A DNA stretch of 64,000 bases from Qingrenia yutianensis (GCF_014385105.1 NZ_JACRTE010000002.1:62001-126000), one strand, 5' to 3'. Positions 1 to 9,014 are shown, numbered from the stretch's first letter. Translations and numbers: made by a program. Notes: a model not told the origin generated them from the letters alone.

Positions 1-568
1 CAATCGACGACGCACGCGAAAGCATATGCATAGGCGGTGCGAAATACGCAAATTTTCCCATTTTTTCGGCAATTTTTTCTCTGTACGCAAAAACGCCGTC
101 GCCCGTGAAAACGGTTTCTTTTCCGTCAAGCTCGCTCAAAAGCTCATCAAGGCTTACTGCGCGCTCGGACGCGATTTTTTCGCCGTTTTTGTAAAGCGCG
201 TTATACACGTCGCCGCGGCGGGCGTCCATAATAGGGCAAACAATTTTGTCCGAGAAAGCAATATTCTGCGCAAGCGAATCGAGAGCGGATATGCCGATAA
301 TTTTTTTGCCCCTCGCCTGACAAAGCGCCTTCGCGGCGGCAATACCTATTCTCAAACCCGTAAACGAACCGGGTCCGATACACGGCGCGAAAATGTCTAT
401 GTCTTCAATGCTCATCGACGCTTTTTTAAGCACATCGTCCAGCATCGGCATAAGCATCTGCGAATGTGTTTTTTTGTTGCATATTGAAAATTCGCCCGTC
501 AGTACGCCGCTGCACAAAACCGCGCAGGACGCATTGAGTGACGAGGTATCTATCGCGAGAATATTCAT
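1..568 (-). CDS. tsaB: TsaB, t6A biosynthesis protein (3' part cut by window edge)
   Basis: This is the TsaB partner of the TsaD/TsaE complex that makes N6-threonylcarbamoyladenosine at tRNA A37. The visible 189 codons begin MNILAIDTSSLNASCAV, the ASKHA-like N-terminus typical of TsaB, and contain the hallmark GPGSFTGLRIG segment near residues 63-73. There is no in-frame stop before the window edge, so the C-terminus is missing. The ATG at 568 overlaps the tsaE stop by four bases (ATGA), which implies translational coupling, and GGAGG lies just upstream. Family assignment is secure. Confidence 0.93.
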   Translation of the reverse strand, partial: MNILAIDTSSLNASCAVLCSGVLTGEFSICNKKTHSQMLMPMLDDVLKKASMSIEDIDIFAPCIGPGSFTGLRIGIAAAKALCQARGKKIIGISALDSLAQNIAFSDKIVCPIMDARRGDVYNALYKNGEKIASERAVSLDELLSELDGKETVFTGDGVFAYREKIAEKMGKFAYFAPPMHMLSRASSI

Positions 569-996
569 ACGTTCCTCCGCTCAATTTTAATTTTTCTGTA
601 ATTTTCCGATACCGATAAATCCTTTAAAATCCGTATTTCGTAATACGGCATATCAAAAAGTTCTCTTATATTATCCGCCCATTCAACCACGGTTATGCCG
701 TCGCCGAAAAGATAATCGTCAAAGCCGATGTCATACATTTCATCGGGGGTTGAAATGCGGTAAACGTCAAAATGAAAAACGGGAACGGGCGCGTTTCGGT
801 ACTCGTTCACAATAGTAAATGTGGGGCTTTGCACCGTTTCGCCGACACCAAGCGCACGGCACAGTGCAGACGTAAAATAAGTTTTCCCCGCACCGAGGTC
901 GCCGTCAAGAGTGACAACATCTCCCGATTTTAAATTTCTCGCAAATTCCGCGGCAATTTTTTCGGTGTCCGCGGTACAGTTTGATATATATTCCAT
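565..996 (-). CDS. tsaE: TsaE, ATPase of t6A tRNA modification
   Basis: A 143-residue P-loop ATPase that assists TsaB-TsaD during t6A synthesis. The Walker A motif is GDLGAGKT at about residues 32-39, followed by the family motifs SPTF, HFDVYR and VEWAD. Length and motif order are normal for the family. The ATG is preceded by CGGAGA at about eight bases. The gene overlaps tsaB by four bases and sits about 30 bases after ispF, so it may be cotranscribed with the isoprenoid genes. Confidence 0.95.
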   Translation of the reverse strand: MEYISNCTADTEKIAAEFARNLKSGDVVTLDGDLGAGKTYFTSALCRALGVGETVQSPTFTIVNEYRNAPVPVFHFDVYRISTPDEMYDIGFDDYLFGDGITVVEWADNIRELFDMPYYEIRILKDLSVSENYRKIKIERRNV

Positions 997-1026
997 AGTT
1001 TAAATCTCCGTATTTTATACGCTTTT

Positions 1027-1506
1027 TTACGCGTCGCAGACCGTGCACACCGCCTGCGCGGATATGCCCTTTTCCTCACCCTCAAAACCGAGTTTTTCGG
1101 TCGTGGTAGCTTTTATGCTGACGTTTTTAACATCAATTTTGAGCGCGTCTGCAATGTTTCGGCGCATTTGTTCGATATACGGCGCCATTTTCGGTTTCTG
1201 CGCAACAACCGCCGCGTCGATATTGTTAACCTTAAAGCCGTTTCGCAAAAGGATTTCGCGCACTTCTTCAAGAAGTTTGATACTGTAAATATCCTTATAT
1301 TTTCCGTCGCTGTCGGGAAAATGTCTGCCAATATCGCCGAGCGCCGCCGCGCCGAGAAGCGAATCCATAACCGCGTGAGTCAAAACGTCCGCGTCGGAAT
1401 GTCCCAAAAGACCTTTATCGTGCGGAATTTCCGCACCGCCGATTATAAGTTTTCGGCCGTGGGTTAAAATATGCACATCGTAACCCGTTCCAATTCTTAT
1501 TCCCAC
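1027..1506 (-). CDS. ispF: IspF, 2-C-methyl-D-erythritol 2,4-cyclodiphosphate synthase
   Basis: This enzyme cyclises CDP-methylerythritol 2-phosphate in the non-mevalonate isoprenoid pathway. The 159-residue protein has the metal-binding GYDVH at the N-terminus, LGHSDADVL with the second metal histidine, DIGRHFPDSD, and the C-terminal ATTTEKLGF signature. The start is GTG at 1506, inside the 3' end of ispD, with GGAGG about ten bases upstream. The 10-base overlap with ispD is a common arrangement of these two consecutive-use genes. Confidence 0.96.
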   Translation of the reverse strand: MGIRIGTGYDVHILTHGRKLIIGGAEIPHDKGLLGHSDADVLTHAVMDSLLGAAALGDIGRHFPDSDGKYKDIYSIKLLEEVREILLRNGFKVNNIDAAVVAQKPKMAPYIEQMRRNIADALKIDVKNVSIKATTTEKLGFEGEEKGISAQAVCTVCDA

Positions 1507-2186
1507 TTCAGCACCGCCTCCGCATACATTATATCATCACGCGTTGTAATTTTCAAATTATTTCTTTCTGTTTCGGTAATTTTCACCTTTGTGCCGTATT
1601 TTTCAATCAGCGCGCAGTCGTCGGTGACGTTCACCGCGTTTTTATCGGCATTTTCGTGCGCGTTAAGAATTAAATTCTTTTTGAAAATCTGCGGTGTGTA
1701 AATCCTGTAAACGTTTTCCCTGTCCACGGTTTCGGTGATAAATCCGTCAAAATCCGATTTTTTAAGCGTATCCGCACACCGTGCGCCGACTGCCGACGCA
1801 CCGAATTTTTCCGCGTCCGCAATGCAGTTTAAAATATCCTCTTTATCGACGAACGGACGCGCACCGTCGTGAATAAGCACAAAATCCGCATTGCCGTCAA
1901 CCTCGCAAAGGCACTTCAATACGGTTTTTTGTCTTGTTTCTCCGCCCGGAATAATTTTGCTCACCTTTGAAAGTCCGAGTTTTTTCACAAAGTCACTTGT
2001 GTAGAGCAAATATTCTTCGGGAACGGCAACAATAATTTCATTTATTTTTTTAATTTCGCAAAGCGTTCTTACGGTGTAAGCCAAAATCGGAACACCGTCA
2101 ATTTCGTAAAACTGCTTCGGAATGTCAAGCCGTGTGCGCGCGCCTATGCCCGACGCCGCCACAACGGCAGATATTTTGTTTTTCAT
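1497..2186 (-). CDS. ispD: IspD, 2-C-methyl-D-erythritol 4-phosphate cytidylyltransferase
   Basis: This enzyme transfers CMP to MEP in the non-mevalonate pathway. The N-terminus KISAVVAASGIGARTRLD followed by PKQF is the nucleotidyltransferase loop; the usual AAGxGxRM reads ASGIGART, a mild deviation. FVLIHDGARPFV is the metal-binding signature. A longer frame extends to 2231, but ATG 2186 has AAGGA upstream and starts where the family starts, giving 229 residues. It overlaps ispF and follows the nucleoside importer by about 64 bases without a visible terminator. Confidence 0.94.
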   Translation of the reverse strand: MKNKISAVVAASGIGARTRLDIPKQFYEIDGVPILAYTVRTLCEIKKINEIIVAVPEEYLLYTSDFVKKLGLSKVSKIIPGGETRQKTVLKCLCEVDGNADFVLIHDGARPFVDKEDILNCIADAEKFGASAVGARCADTLKKSDFDGFITETVDRENVYRIYTPQIFKKNLILNAHENADKNAVNVTDDCALIEKYGTKVKITETERNNLKITTRDDIMYAEAVLKWE

Positions 2187-2250
2187 ATAAACCAAATCCT
2201 TGAAAGCTTTATTATTCAAAAATATATTCAAATTTTCGGCAAAATATACC

Positions 2251-3219
2251 CTATCTGCTTTCTCTGAAATAGTTTACGCCGCAGCCTTTGGGCTGCATAA
2301 CCTTGTTTGATTTGCGCATTGACGTTACAACAAGCACAATCGCTGTGATAAGGTACGGGAGCATTGTGTAAAATGCGTTCGGAATTGCAATAACGTTTTT
2401 CGGAACGTAGAACTGCAAAACGGTGAACGCACCGAAAACGAGCGAACCGAGAATTGCCATTGTCGGTTTCCACGCCGCGAAAATAACCAGCGCAACCGCT
2501 ATCCAGCCTTTGCCGCTTACACAGTTATTGTTCCACACTCCGCCGCCGTCTATAAGCGAGATATACGCACCGCCGAGTCCGCATATTCCGCCGCCGAGAA
2601 GTATGTTTATATACTTAACTTTTGTAACGTTTATGCCCGACGCGTCCGCCGCCGCGGCATTTTCGCCCACCGCACGCATATCAAGTCCCAGGCGCGTGCG
2701 TTTCATATAAAATCTGCACAAAACCGCGATAATTACCGCAAGATAAACTAAAATATTATGCGAAAACAAAACTTTTCCGGCAAACGGAATCTGCGAAAGG
2801 AGCGGAATGGGTTTTTCCGCCAAAATCGCCGTCATTCTTTCGGAAAGTTTCGGAATTGCGCCGCCGTTTGCGGTTTTGTAATTCGCAATCATAAGCTGAC
2901 CGAAAAAGTTTGCAAGTCCCGAACCGAAAATCGTAAGCGCAAGACCCGTTACAACCTGGTTTGCACGGAGGCTTACGGTGATGTACGCATATATCAGCGC
3001 GCCGAAAACTCCGAGCGCAAATGCAGCCAATAGCGCAAGGATAAGGCTGTCGCTATAGCACGCAACAAAAAATCCCATAAACGCGCCCATAAACATCATA
3101 CCCTCAACACCGAGGTTGGTGTTTCCCGCTTTTTCGGTGACGATTTCGCCCGTCGTGCCGAAAAGAAGCGGTGTTCCTGCTTTTACAGATGCAAAAAGAA
3201 AGTTTAAAAACGTGTTCAT
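2251..3219 (-). CDS. Nucleoside ABC transporter permease (NupQ type)
   Basis: A 322-residue hydrophobic permease of the branched-chain amino acid/ribose superfamily, in the group serving BmpA/PnrA-type nucleoside importers. TTGEIVTEKAGNTNLGVEGMM near the N-terminus and AVGENAAAADASGINVTKVK near residue 190 are typical. It is the last gene of lipoprotein-ATPase-permease-permease, the same order as Bacillus nupNOPQ. It begins one base after the preceding permease stop, with AAGGAG upstream. Substrate specificity (guanosine or other purine nucleosides) is inferred from xpt and from gene order. Confidence 0.9.
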   Translation of the reverse strand: MNTFLNFLFASVKAGTPLLFGTTGEIVTEKAGNTNLGVEGMMFMGAFMGFFVACYSDSLILALLAAFALGVFGALIYAYITVSLRANQVVTGLALTIFGSGLANFFGQLMIANYKTANGGAIPKLSERMTAILAEKPIPLLSQIPFAGKVLFSHNILVYLAVIIAVLCRFYMKRTRLGLDMRAVGENAAAADASGINVTKVKYINILLGGGICGLGGAYISLIDGGGVWNNNCVSGKGWIAVALVIFAAWKPTMAILGSLVFGAFTVLQFYVPKNVIAIPNAFYTMLPYLITAIVLVVTSMRKSNKVMQPKGCGVNYFRESR

Positions 3220-3220
3220 A

Positions 3221-4306
3221 TCAGTCTTTTTTCTCCTTTCTTATCACAACTTTATATTGAATGAAAAAGTCAAAACCGAGGATTACAAAAAGTATAATTC
3301 CCTTTAAAACCTCCGAAACATACGTCGGAACGCTGAACGCCGACTGCATAACGCTTCCGCCCTTGTCGAGCACACTCAAAAGAAAAGTTACGAGTATGCA
3401 CACGCCTGCGTTAAGACGCGAGAGCCACGCGACTATAATTGCGGTAAATCCCACACCGCCTGCAATTCCGTCGCTCAGCGTGTACGCCGCGCCGGTCGCC
3501 TGCGTCATACCTGCGATACCGCAGATTGCACCGCTTAAAAACATTGTGCGCATAACGATTTTATCAACGTTCATACCTGCATAGCGCGCGGTGTTTTTGC
3601 TTTCGCCTACAACACTTATTTCGTATCCCTGTTTCGTATATTTTAAGTAGACGTACACAATTACAACAAGCGCAAGCGCGATAACCCAGCCGATATGCAC
3701 GCCCAAAAGCTTGTCAAGACGGGCATTTTCAACAAACGTCGCGATTTTCGGGAAACCGCCCGACGACGGGTCGCGCCACGGTCCCTCTTTAAAGTAAATT
3801 ATAAGGTACAGCGCTATGTAGTTGAGCATAAGCGTAAAAAGCGTTTCGTTGGTGTCGAATTTACATTTGAAAAACGCCGGGATAAGTCCCCACAGACCGC
3901 CGCCGACAATACCTGCGGCAAACATCAGAATTACAAGAAGAACGTGCGGTAAATCCGAATGGAAAAGCGCAAAATACGATGCACAGATTGCGCCCATAAT
4001 AATCTGTCCCTCCGCGCCGATGTTCCAAAACTGCATTTTGAACGCAAGCGTTATTCCGAGTGATGTTATAAGGAGCGGAACGGCGATTTTTACCGTTGCG
4101 ATAATTGCAATTTTTCCGTCAAACGCACCAGCAAAAATTTTTGCATATGCATTAAGCGGATTTATACCGAGCATAAGGAAGAAAATTCCGCCGGCGATAA
4201 ATGCCACAACTATTGAGGCAAGCGACAAAAGCGCAAGTGAAAATCCAGAAATTTCGGCTTTTTTGACCACTCTCAAAAGCGGTTCTTTATGATTAGTCCT
4301 GCTCAT
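3221..4306 (-). CDS. Nucleoside ABC transporter permease (NupP type)
   Basis: A 361-residue integral membrane permease with a cytoplasmic N-terminus and many hydrophobic segments. FKMQFWNIGAEGQIIMGAI and VVGESKNTARYAGMNVDKIV are the signature stretches of the larger permease in PnrA/BmpA-family importers. ATG 4306 has a strong GAGGAGG site and lies inside the end of the ATPase gene, a 14-base overlap, so the two are translationally coupled. It should pair with the NupQ-type permease to form the transmembrane channel. Confidence 0.91.
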   Translation of the reverse strand: MSRTNHKEPLLRVVKKAEISGFSLALLSLASIVVAFIAGGIFFLMLGINPLNAYAKIFAGAFDGKIAIIATVKIAVPLLITSLGITLAFKMQFWNIGAEGQIIMGAICASYFALFHSDLPHVLLVILMFAAGIVGGGLWGLIPAFFKCKFDTNETLFTLMLNYIALYLIIYFKEGPWRDPSSGGFPKIATFVENARLDKLLGVHIGWVIALALVVIVYVYLKYTKQGYEISVVGESKNTARYAGMNVDKIVMRTMFLSGAICGIAGMTQATGAAYTLSDGIAGGVGFTAIIVAWLSRLNAGVCILVTFLLSVLDKGGSVMQSAFSVPTYVSEVLKGIILFVILGFDFFIQYKVVIRKEKKD

Positions 4307-5849
4307 CGCTATCCTCCTCTTTTCCGAAAGCGTCGGTCATCAACAGACCGATTTGCTCTTTTGTCACATCCTTTGCGTCCACAATACCCGTAACTCTGCC
4401 GCGGCACAAAACCATAATTCTGTCGCAGAGTTCAAGCATAACGTCCAAATCTTCTCCGATATACAAAATGCCCGTACCTTTTTTCTTTTGTTCGTTGAGG
4501 TTGTCATACACGGTGTACGACGAATTTATATCAAGTCCGCGCACTGCATATGCGGTGATAAGCACATTCGGTGCGGACTCTATTTCACGTCCCAAAAGCA
4601 CTTTCTGAACGTTTCCGCCCGAAAGCTGACGGACGGGAGTATCAATTCCCGGGGTTTTTATATTCAATTTTTCAATGAGTTTTTTGCTTAATCTGCGTGC
4701 CTCTTTTTTCTCAACAAACGGCGTTTTTCCCTCTTTATAACGCTTAAGCAAGAGGTTGTCCGCCATACCCATCGACGCGACAAGTCCCATACCGAGCCTG
4801 TCCTCGGGGATAAAACTCATACTGATACCTATTTTTATTATTTCTTCGGGTGACTTGCCGATGATATTTTCCTTTTTATACAAAATCGCGCCTTTTTTCA
4901 CCTTCATAAGACCTGCGATTGTTTCGCAAAGCTCTTTCTGTCCGCTTCCGGCAACACCGGCAACACCAAGAATTTCGCCTTTGTTAAGGCTGAAAGAAAC
5001 GTCGCGCAAAGTCTTTACGCCGTCGTCGTTTTCGGTTGTAAGATGGTGGATTTCCAAAAGATTGCCCGTATATTCGCTCTTGGGACGGTCGATTGAAAGC
5101 GTAACCTTTTTACCGACCATAAGCTCGGTGAGCTTTAACGCATCGGTTTCGCCTGTTTTAACTGTTGCGACGCTCTTTCCCTTGCGTAAGATTGCAACAT
5201 TGTCGCTGATTTCGAGAACTTCGTTCAATTTATGTGTAATGATAATGACCGTACAGCCGTTATCACGCATTTTTCGTAAGATATTAAAAAGATTTCTGCT
5301 TTCCTGCGGAGTAAGCACTGCCGTAGGCTCGTCAAGAATAAGAATTTTTGCTTCTCTGTAAAGCATTTTAAGAATTTCAACCGTCTGCTTTTCGCTGACG
5401 GACATATCGTAAACTTTTTTTCTGGGGTCAACGTTAAGACCGTATTTTTCGCTTATTTCAGCTATTTTCTGATAGCGTTTTTTCTTTAGAATAATTCCCT
5501 CCGACTTATTTCCCATAATAATATTGTCGGCGGCGGAGTGGACGTCGACAAGCTTAAAGTGCTGGTGTATCATACCGATACCCAAATCTATTGCGTCTTT
5601 GGGCGAACGGATATGCACCTTTTCGCCGAAAATTTCAATATCGCCCGCGTCGGGGAGATAAATTCCGGCAAGAATGTTCATAAGAGTTGTTTTGCCCGAG
5701 CCGTTTTCACCAAGCAGAGCGAGAATTTCGCCCTGCTTGGCTGACAGGTTAATGCTGTCGTTGGCAACAGTGCTGCCGAATATTTTTGTTATATTGTTCA
5801 GCCTTATTGCATAATCATTGTTTTTGCTTACCGTTGTTTCTTCACACAT
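4293..5849 (-). CDS. Nucleoside ABC transporter ATPase (NupO type, two ABC domains)
   Basis: A fused double ATPase of 518 residues that powers the importer. The first domain has Walker A GENGSGKTT and Walker B ILILDEPTAVL. The second has GVAGSGQ in place of Walker A, an intact LSGGNVQKV signature and LITAYAVRGLD instead of a normal Walker B. Degeneracy of the second site is usual in this family, though the loss of the DEP/QPT triplet is noticeable. The frame opens at a TTG at 5870, but ATG 5849 with AGGTGA six bases upstream is the better start. Confidence 0.92.
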   Translation of the reverse strand: MCEETTVSKNNDYAIRLNNITKIFGSTVANDSINLSAKQGEILALLGENGSGKTTLMNILAGIYLPDAGDIEIFGEKVHIRSPKDAIDLGIGMIHQHFKLVDVHSAADNIIMGNKSEGIILKKKRYQKIAEISEKYGLNVDPRKKVYDMSVSEKQTVEILKMLYREAKILILDEPTAVLTPQESRNLFNILRKMRDNGCTVIIITHKLNEVLEISDNVAILRKGKSVATVKTGETDALKLTELMVGKKVTLSIDRPKSEYTGNLLEIHHLTTENDDGVKTLRDVSFSLNKGEILGVAGVAGSGQKELCETIAGLMKVKKGAILYKKENIIGKSPEEIIKIGISMSFIPEDRLGMGLVASMGMADNLLLKRYKEGKTPFVEKKEARRLSKKLIEKLNIKTPGIDTPVRQLSGGNVQKVLLGREIESAPNVLITAYAVRGLDINSSYTVYDNLNEQKKKGTGILYIGEDLDVMLELCDRIMVLCRGRVTGIVDAKDVTKEQIGLLMTDAFGKEEDSDEQD

Positions 5850-5879
5850 ACATTTCACCTGCCGACTCAAAAATTTTTA

Positions 5880-7013
5880 TTATTCTGCTACTACCGTTCT
5901 GTAATACCAATTCATATTGCCTGTAATATCAGCGTCCGAGATAACCTCTCCCTCTTTGCAAACCATATTGCCTTTGTTGTCGTAAAGTTCGCCTGCAAAG
6001 ATTTTGTTTTCGCCCGAGATGATTTTAGCTTTTGCCGCGTCAATCGCCTCTTTTGTGCCCTCTGCGCAGTTTTCCGAAAGCGGAGAAATGTCTACCAAGC
6101 CTTCGTCCATACCGCCGTAGTAGTTAGAACCGTCCCAAGTGCCGTCCATAACTGCTTTTGCCGCTTTTGTGTAATAAACTTCCCAGTTCCAGATAGGAGC
6201 GGTAAGGTGAGCTTTGGGAGCGTCTTTTGTCATATCCGAGTTGTAGCCTACACCCCAAACGCCTCTTGCCTGTGCCGCAAGCTGAGGAGCTGTTGTGTCG
6301 CAGTGCTGTGCGATAACGTCACAGCCGCCGTCTAAAAGTGCTTCTGCCGCCTGTTTTTCAAGGTCGGGGCTGAACCACGAATTTGTAACTTTAACATAAA
6401 CTTTTGCATTGGGGTTAACCGATTCAACGCCCATAGCAAACGCGTTGATACCGCCTGTAACCTCGGAGTTTGTAACGTCCATAGCGGCTACATAACCGAT
6501 TTTGTTCGATTTTGTTTTAAGACCTGCCGCAATACCCGAAAGGTATCTTGCCTGGTAAATTCTGCCGAAGTAGTTGTTGAAGTTTTTGCCGTTTGATTTA
6601 TAACCTGTACCGTGAGAGAATACAACGTCAGGATATTCTTCAGCCATTTGCTCCATTGTATCCATATATCCCCAGCTTGTACCGAAGATGATTTTGCAGC
6701 CTTCGTTTACACATTCTTCGAGTGCCGTTCTTGTTGCAACTGCGTCGCCGTCGCTTACATTGATTTTTCTTACAATCTGGTCGTCTGTAAGTCCAAGTTC
6801 TTTCTGCATTTTAACAATACCCTGGTCGTGCGCGTAAGAATAACCTGCACCGTCGGCGGGGTCACCGATATGTATAACGCCTACTTTAAAATCAGCGCTG
6901 TTTCCGGTGTTTGCCTCTTTGCCGTCATCCTTGTTGCCGCAGCCTGCAAACGACAATGCGCACATAAGCGCCATAACGCATACAAGCATAAGCGATACTA
7001 CTCTCTTTTTCAT
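5880..7013 (-). CDS. BMP/PnrA-family nucleoside-binding lipoprotein (NupN type)
   Basis: The 377-residue protein starts with a basic, hydrophobic signal and lipobox LSFAGC, with the lipidated cysteine at residue 25. The mature part matches the basic membrane protein (Bmp/PnrA) family: FKVGVIHIGDPADGAGYSYAHDQG, then IFGTSWGYMD and an IGYVAAMDV segment. The family binds purine nucleosides outside the membrane for delivery to the ABC channel. An AGGAGG site precedes ATG 7013. It lies between xpt and the ATPase, separated from xpt by a hairpin, which fits nucleoside/base salvage. Confidence 0.93.
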   Translation of the reverse strand: MKKRVVSLMLVCVMALMCALSFAGCGNKDDGKEANTGNSADFKVGVIHIGDPADGAGYSYAHDQGIVKMQKELGLTDDQIVRKINVSDGDAVATRTALEECVNEGCKIIFGTSWGYMDTMEQMAEEYPDVVFSHGTGYKSNGKNFNNYFGRIYQARYLSGIAAGLKTKSNKIGYVAAMDVTNSEVTGGINAFAMGVESVNPNAKVYVKVTNSWFSPDLEKQAAEALLDGGCDVIAQHCDTTAPQLAAQARGVWGVGYNSDMTKDAPKAHLTAPIWNWEVYYTKAAKAVMDGTWDGSNYYGGMDEGLVDISPLSENCAEGTKEAIDAAKAKIISGENKIFAGELYDNKGNMVCKEGEVISDADITGNMNWYYRTVVAE

Positions 7014-7038
7014 ACTTTAAATCCTCCTAAAATATTTT

Positions 7039-7080
7039 AACGGGCAGGGCGCACAAATATTTATGCGCACGATACCCGTT
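7039..7080 (-). other. Intercistronic hairpin between xpt and the nucleoside-binding lipoprotein
   Basis: Reading the minus strand, the arms AACGGG and CCCGTT close an internal loop and a second GCGCA/TGCGC helix with an A/T-rich loop. It begins about three bases after the xpt stop and ends before AAAATATTTTAGGAGG of the lipoprotein gene. The run after it is AT-rich but not a clean U tract. It could be a weak terminator, an RNase stop stabilising xpt mRNA, or a regulatory element. It does not match the guanine riboswitch consensus. Confidence 0.5.
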
Positions 7081-7082
7081 AT

Positions 7083-7655
7083 TTACTCTCTGAAAGTAAG
7101 CCCTGTATCGCTCATACTTTCGATAATTGCAAGCGACTCAAGCTTTATTCCCATATCTCTTATAATTTTACCGCCCGTCTGGAAGCCTTTTTCTATCACA
7201 ATTCCGGCGCCTGCAATGGACGCGCCCGACTGTTTTATAATTTCGATAAGACCCAAAAGCGCCTTTCCTTTTGCAAGAAAATCGTCTATGATAAGAATAT
7301 TATCTTCTTTTGACAAAAACTTTTTGGACACAATAACCTGATTTGTATTTTTGTGAGTGTACGATTCGACGCTTGCCGTGTAAACGTCGCCGTCAAGGTT
7401 TTTGGATTTGGATTTTTTGGCGAACACAACAGGCACATCAAAATACTGCGCGGTTACGCACGCAATGCCTATTCCCGACGCCTCAATGGTTAGAATTTTA
7501 TTTATTTTTTCGTCTGCAAAGCGTCTTTTAAACTCCTTGCCTATTTCGTTGTAGAGCGCAACGTCAATCTGATGGTTCAGAAAACTGTCCACCTTTAAAA
7601 TTCCGCCCTCGGAAACCTTTCCGTCCTTCAAAATTCTGTTTTTCAGCAATTCCAT
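7083..7655 (-). CDS. xpt: Xanthine phosphoribosyltransferase
   Basis: This enzyme converts xanthine and PRPP to XMP in purine salvage. The 190-residue protein has the Xpt N-terminus MELLKNRILKDGKV, an EASGIG segment and the PRPP-binding loop ILIIDDFLAKGKAL at about residues 120-133. Its length is exactly usual for Bacillus-type Xpt. It heads the nucleoside importer genes from a good sigma-A-type promoter at 7702-7730. The leader is only about 40 bases, too short for the purine riboswitch that often controls xpt. Confidence 0.95.
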   Translation of the reverse strand: MELLKNRILKDGKVSEGGILKVDSFLNHQIDVALYNEIGKEFKRRFADEKINKILTIEASGIGIACVTAQYFDVPVVFAKKSKSKNLDGDVYTASVESYTHKNTNQVIVSKKFLSKEDNILIIDDFLAKGKALLGLIEIIKQSGASIAGAGIVIEKGFQTGGKIIRDMGIKLESLAIIESMSDTGLTFRE

Positions 7656-7701
7656 ATAAACGACGCACCCTCACATTTTTCTAAAAATAAAACACCTTAT
7701 A

Positions 7702-7730
7702 ATTTTACAAAAAATGACAAAAAAAATCAA
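7702..7730 (-). promoter_or_regulatory. Predicted promoter of xpt and the nucleoside importer
   Basis: TTGATT (7725-7730) and TAAAAT (7702-7707) are separated by exactly 17 bases on the minus strand, about 45-50 bases upstream of the xpt ATG. Confidence 0.7.
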
Positions 7731-7816
7731 GAGTTTTTTAACATATTGGAATAATTTTATAAAAACTTGAAAAACCGCGGTGCAATCGCGCCCCGATTTT
7801 ATGAATAATGTATAAT

Positions 7817-8818
7817 TTAAATTATGCCGAGTTTGTCAAGGCTTACCCTTTGCTCGGTTGCTTTTGAAAGTCCGATAATGGAGCTTTCGAGAGGTTCGTC
7901 CGACATTGTAACCTTTAATTTGAGCGTGTTTTCTATAAGCGTTTTGACACCGTAAACAAGCGAGCCGCCGCCCGTTAAGATTATTCCGTAGCGTTTCACG
8001 TCGCTTTCAAGCTCCTGCGGAGTGTTTGACACAACGTCAAAAATCGCCTCAATAATTTTTTTCACGTCGTCCAAAAACAGACGCGAAATTTCGCGCGACG
8101 AAATACGTTTTACGGCAGGAAGTCCTTTTTTCATATTCTTTCCCTTAACCTCGAAATACTCGGTTTCTTCGCGCTTAAGCACTCCGCCTATCATCATTTT
8201 CACCCTTTCCGCGGTGATTTCGCCGATAAGCAGAGAATGGCGTTTTTTAAGATATTCGATAATTTTTCGGTCGTAATTTGCACCGCCGATGTCGATTGCC
8301 GTATTTGACACAACCGTTCCGAGCGACACAAGACCGATATTTGTGGAGTCGGAGCCTATATCAACAATAAGCCGTCCCGACGCGTTTGTAACGTTTATTC
8401 CGTTGCCGAGCGCCGCCGCAACGGGTTTCTTTAAAAGAAACACTTTTTTTGCGCCTGCCGAAAGCGCCGCCTCCATTAAAAGGTGCTGGTCAATCTGCGA
8501 GGACAAAGGGCTTATTCCGATTGTAAGATACGGTCTTATCATTGTTCCCTTGCAGAATTTGTCGATTATATATTTAAGTATAAGTCCGCACGCGTCAAAA
8601 TCGGCGATAATTCCGTTTTTAACCGGCTTTACCACCTTGATTTTTTTGTTTTCGCGCCCCAGCATACTTTTTGCCCTGTCGCCTATCGCGATAAGCCGTC
8701 CGCTTCCTTCTTCAACCGCGATTAAATTCGCCTCGTCAAACACTTTGCCCTGATTTTTAACAAACACGCGCAGTGCCGACGAACCCAAATCTACCGATAA
8801 TTCAAACGTTTTGAACAG
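7817..8818 (-). CDS. MreB-like actin-family protein, apparent CTG start
   Basis: A protein of about 333 residues in the MreB/FtsA actin fold family, probably a filament-forming shape or scaffold protein. Visible nucleotide-binding segments are VDLGSSALRVFV (phosphate 1), LIVDIGSDSTNIGLVS (phosphate 2) and ILTGGGSLVYGV (adenosine). MreB normally reads IDLGTANT and VDIGGGTTE, so this is a divergent paralogue. No ATG fits. CTG at 8818 lies eight bases after AGGAG and gives LFKTFELSVDLGSS, aligned with MreB N-termini. TTG at 8788 would cut into phosphate loop 1. Confidence 0.82.
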   Translation of the reverse strand: MFKTFELSVDLGSSALRVFVKNQGKVFDEANLIAVEEGSGRLIAIGDRAKSMLGRENKKIKVVKPVKNGIIADFDACGLILKYIIDKFCKGTMIRPYLTIGISPLSSQIDQHLLMEAALSAGAKKVFLLKKPVAAALGNGINVTNASGRLIVDIGSDSTNIGLVSLGTVVSNTAIDIGGANYDRKIIEYLKKRHSLLIGEITAERVKMMIGGVLKREETEYFEVKGKNMKKGLPAVKRISSREISRLFLDDVKKIIEAIFDVVSNTPQELESDVKRYGIILTGGGSLVYGVKTLIENTLKLKVTMSDEPLESSIIGLSKATEQRVSLDKLGII

Positions 8819-8860
8819 TGCCGTTTCTCCTCACCCCGCTTTCTTTCCATACATATTTTA

Positions 8861-8889
8861 ATTATAAATAATTTTTGCGCGAAAATCAA
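8861..8889 (-). promoter_or_regulatory. Predicted promoter of the MreB-like gene
   Basis: TTGATT (8884-8889), a 17-base spacer and TATAAT (8861-8866) lie on the minus strand about 45 bases upstream of the Shine-Dalgarno/CTG start. Confidence 0.75.
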
Positions 8890-9014
8890 TATAAATTTTG
8901 AATATTTTATATTTTTTTGCAAAAAACCGTCGTTTTTTGTAACAGTATTTGCTTTTCGCGAATAAAATACATTGGGAATTTTATATTCCCCATTACAAAA
9001 CGGGAGGAAACATT

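Noticed and set aside
26..487. Plus-strand frame of 153 codons at the left end
   Set aside because: It is the complement of tsaB, whose minus-strand frame carries family motifs and a good start.
7656..7816. Guanine/xanthine riboswitch before xpt
   Set aside because: The predicted promoter leaves only about 40 bases of leader, and none of the purine aptamer loops is present.
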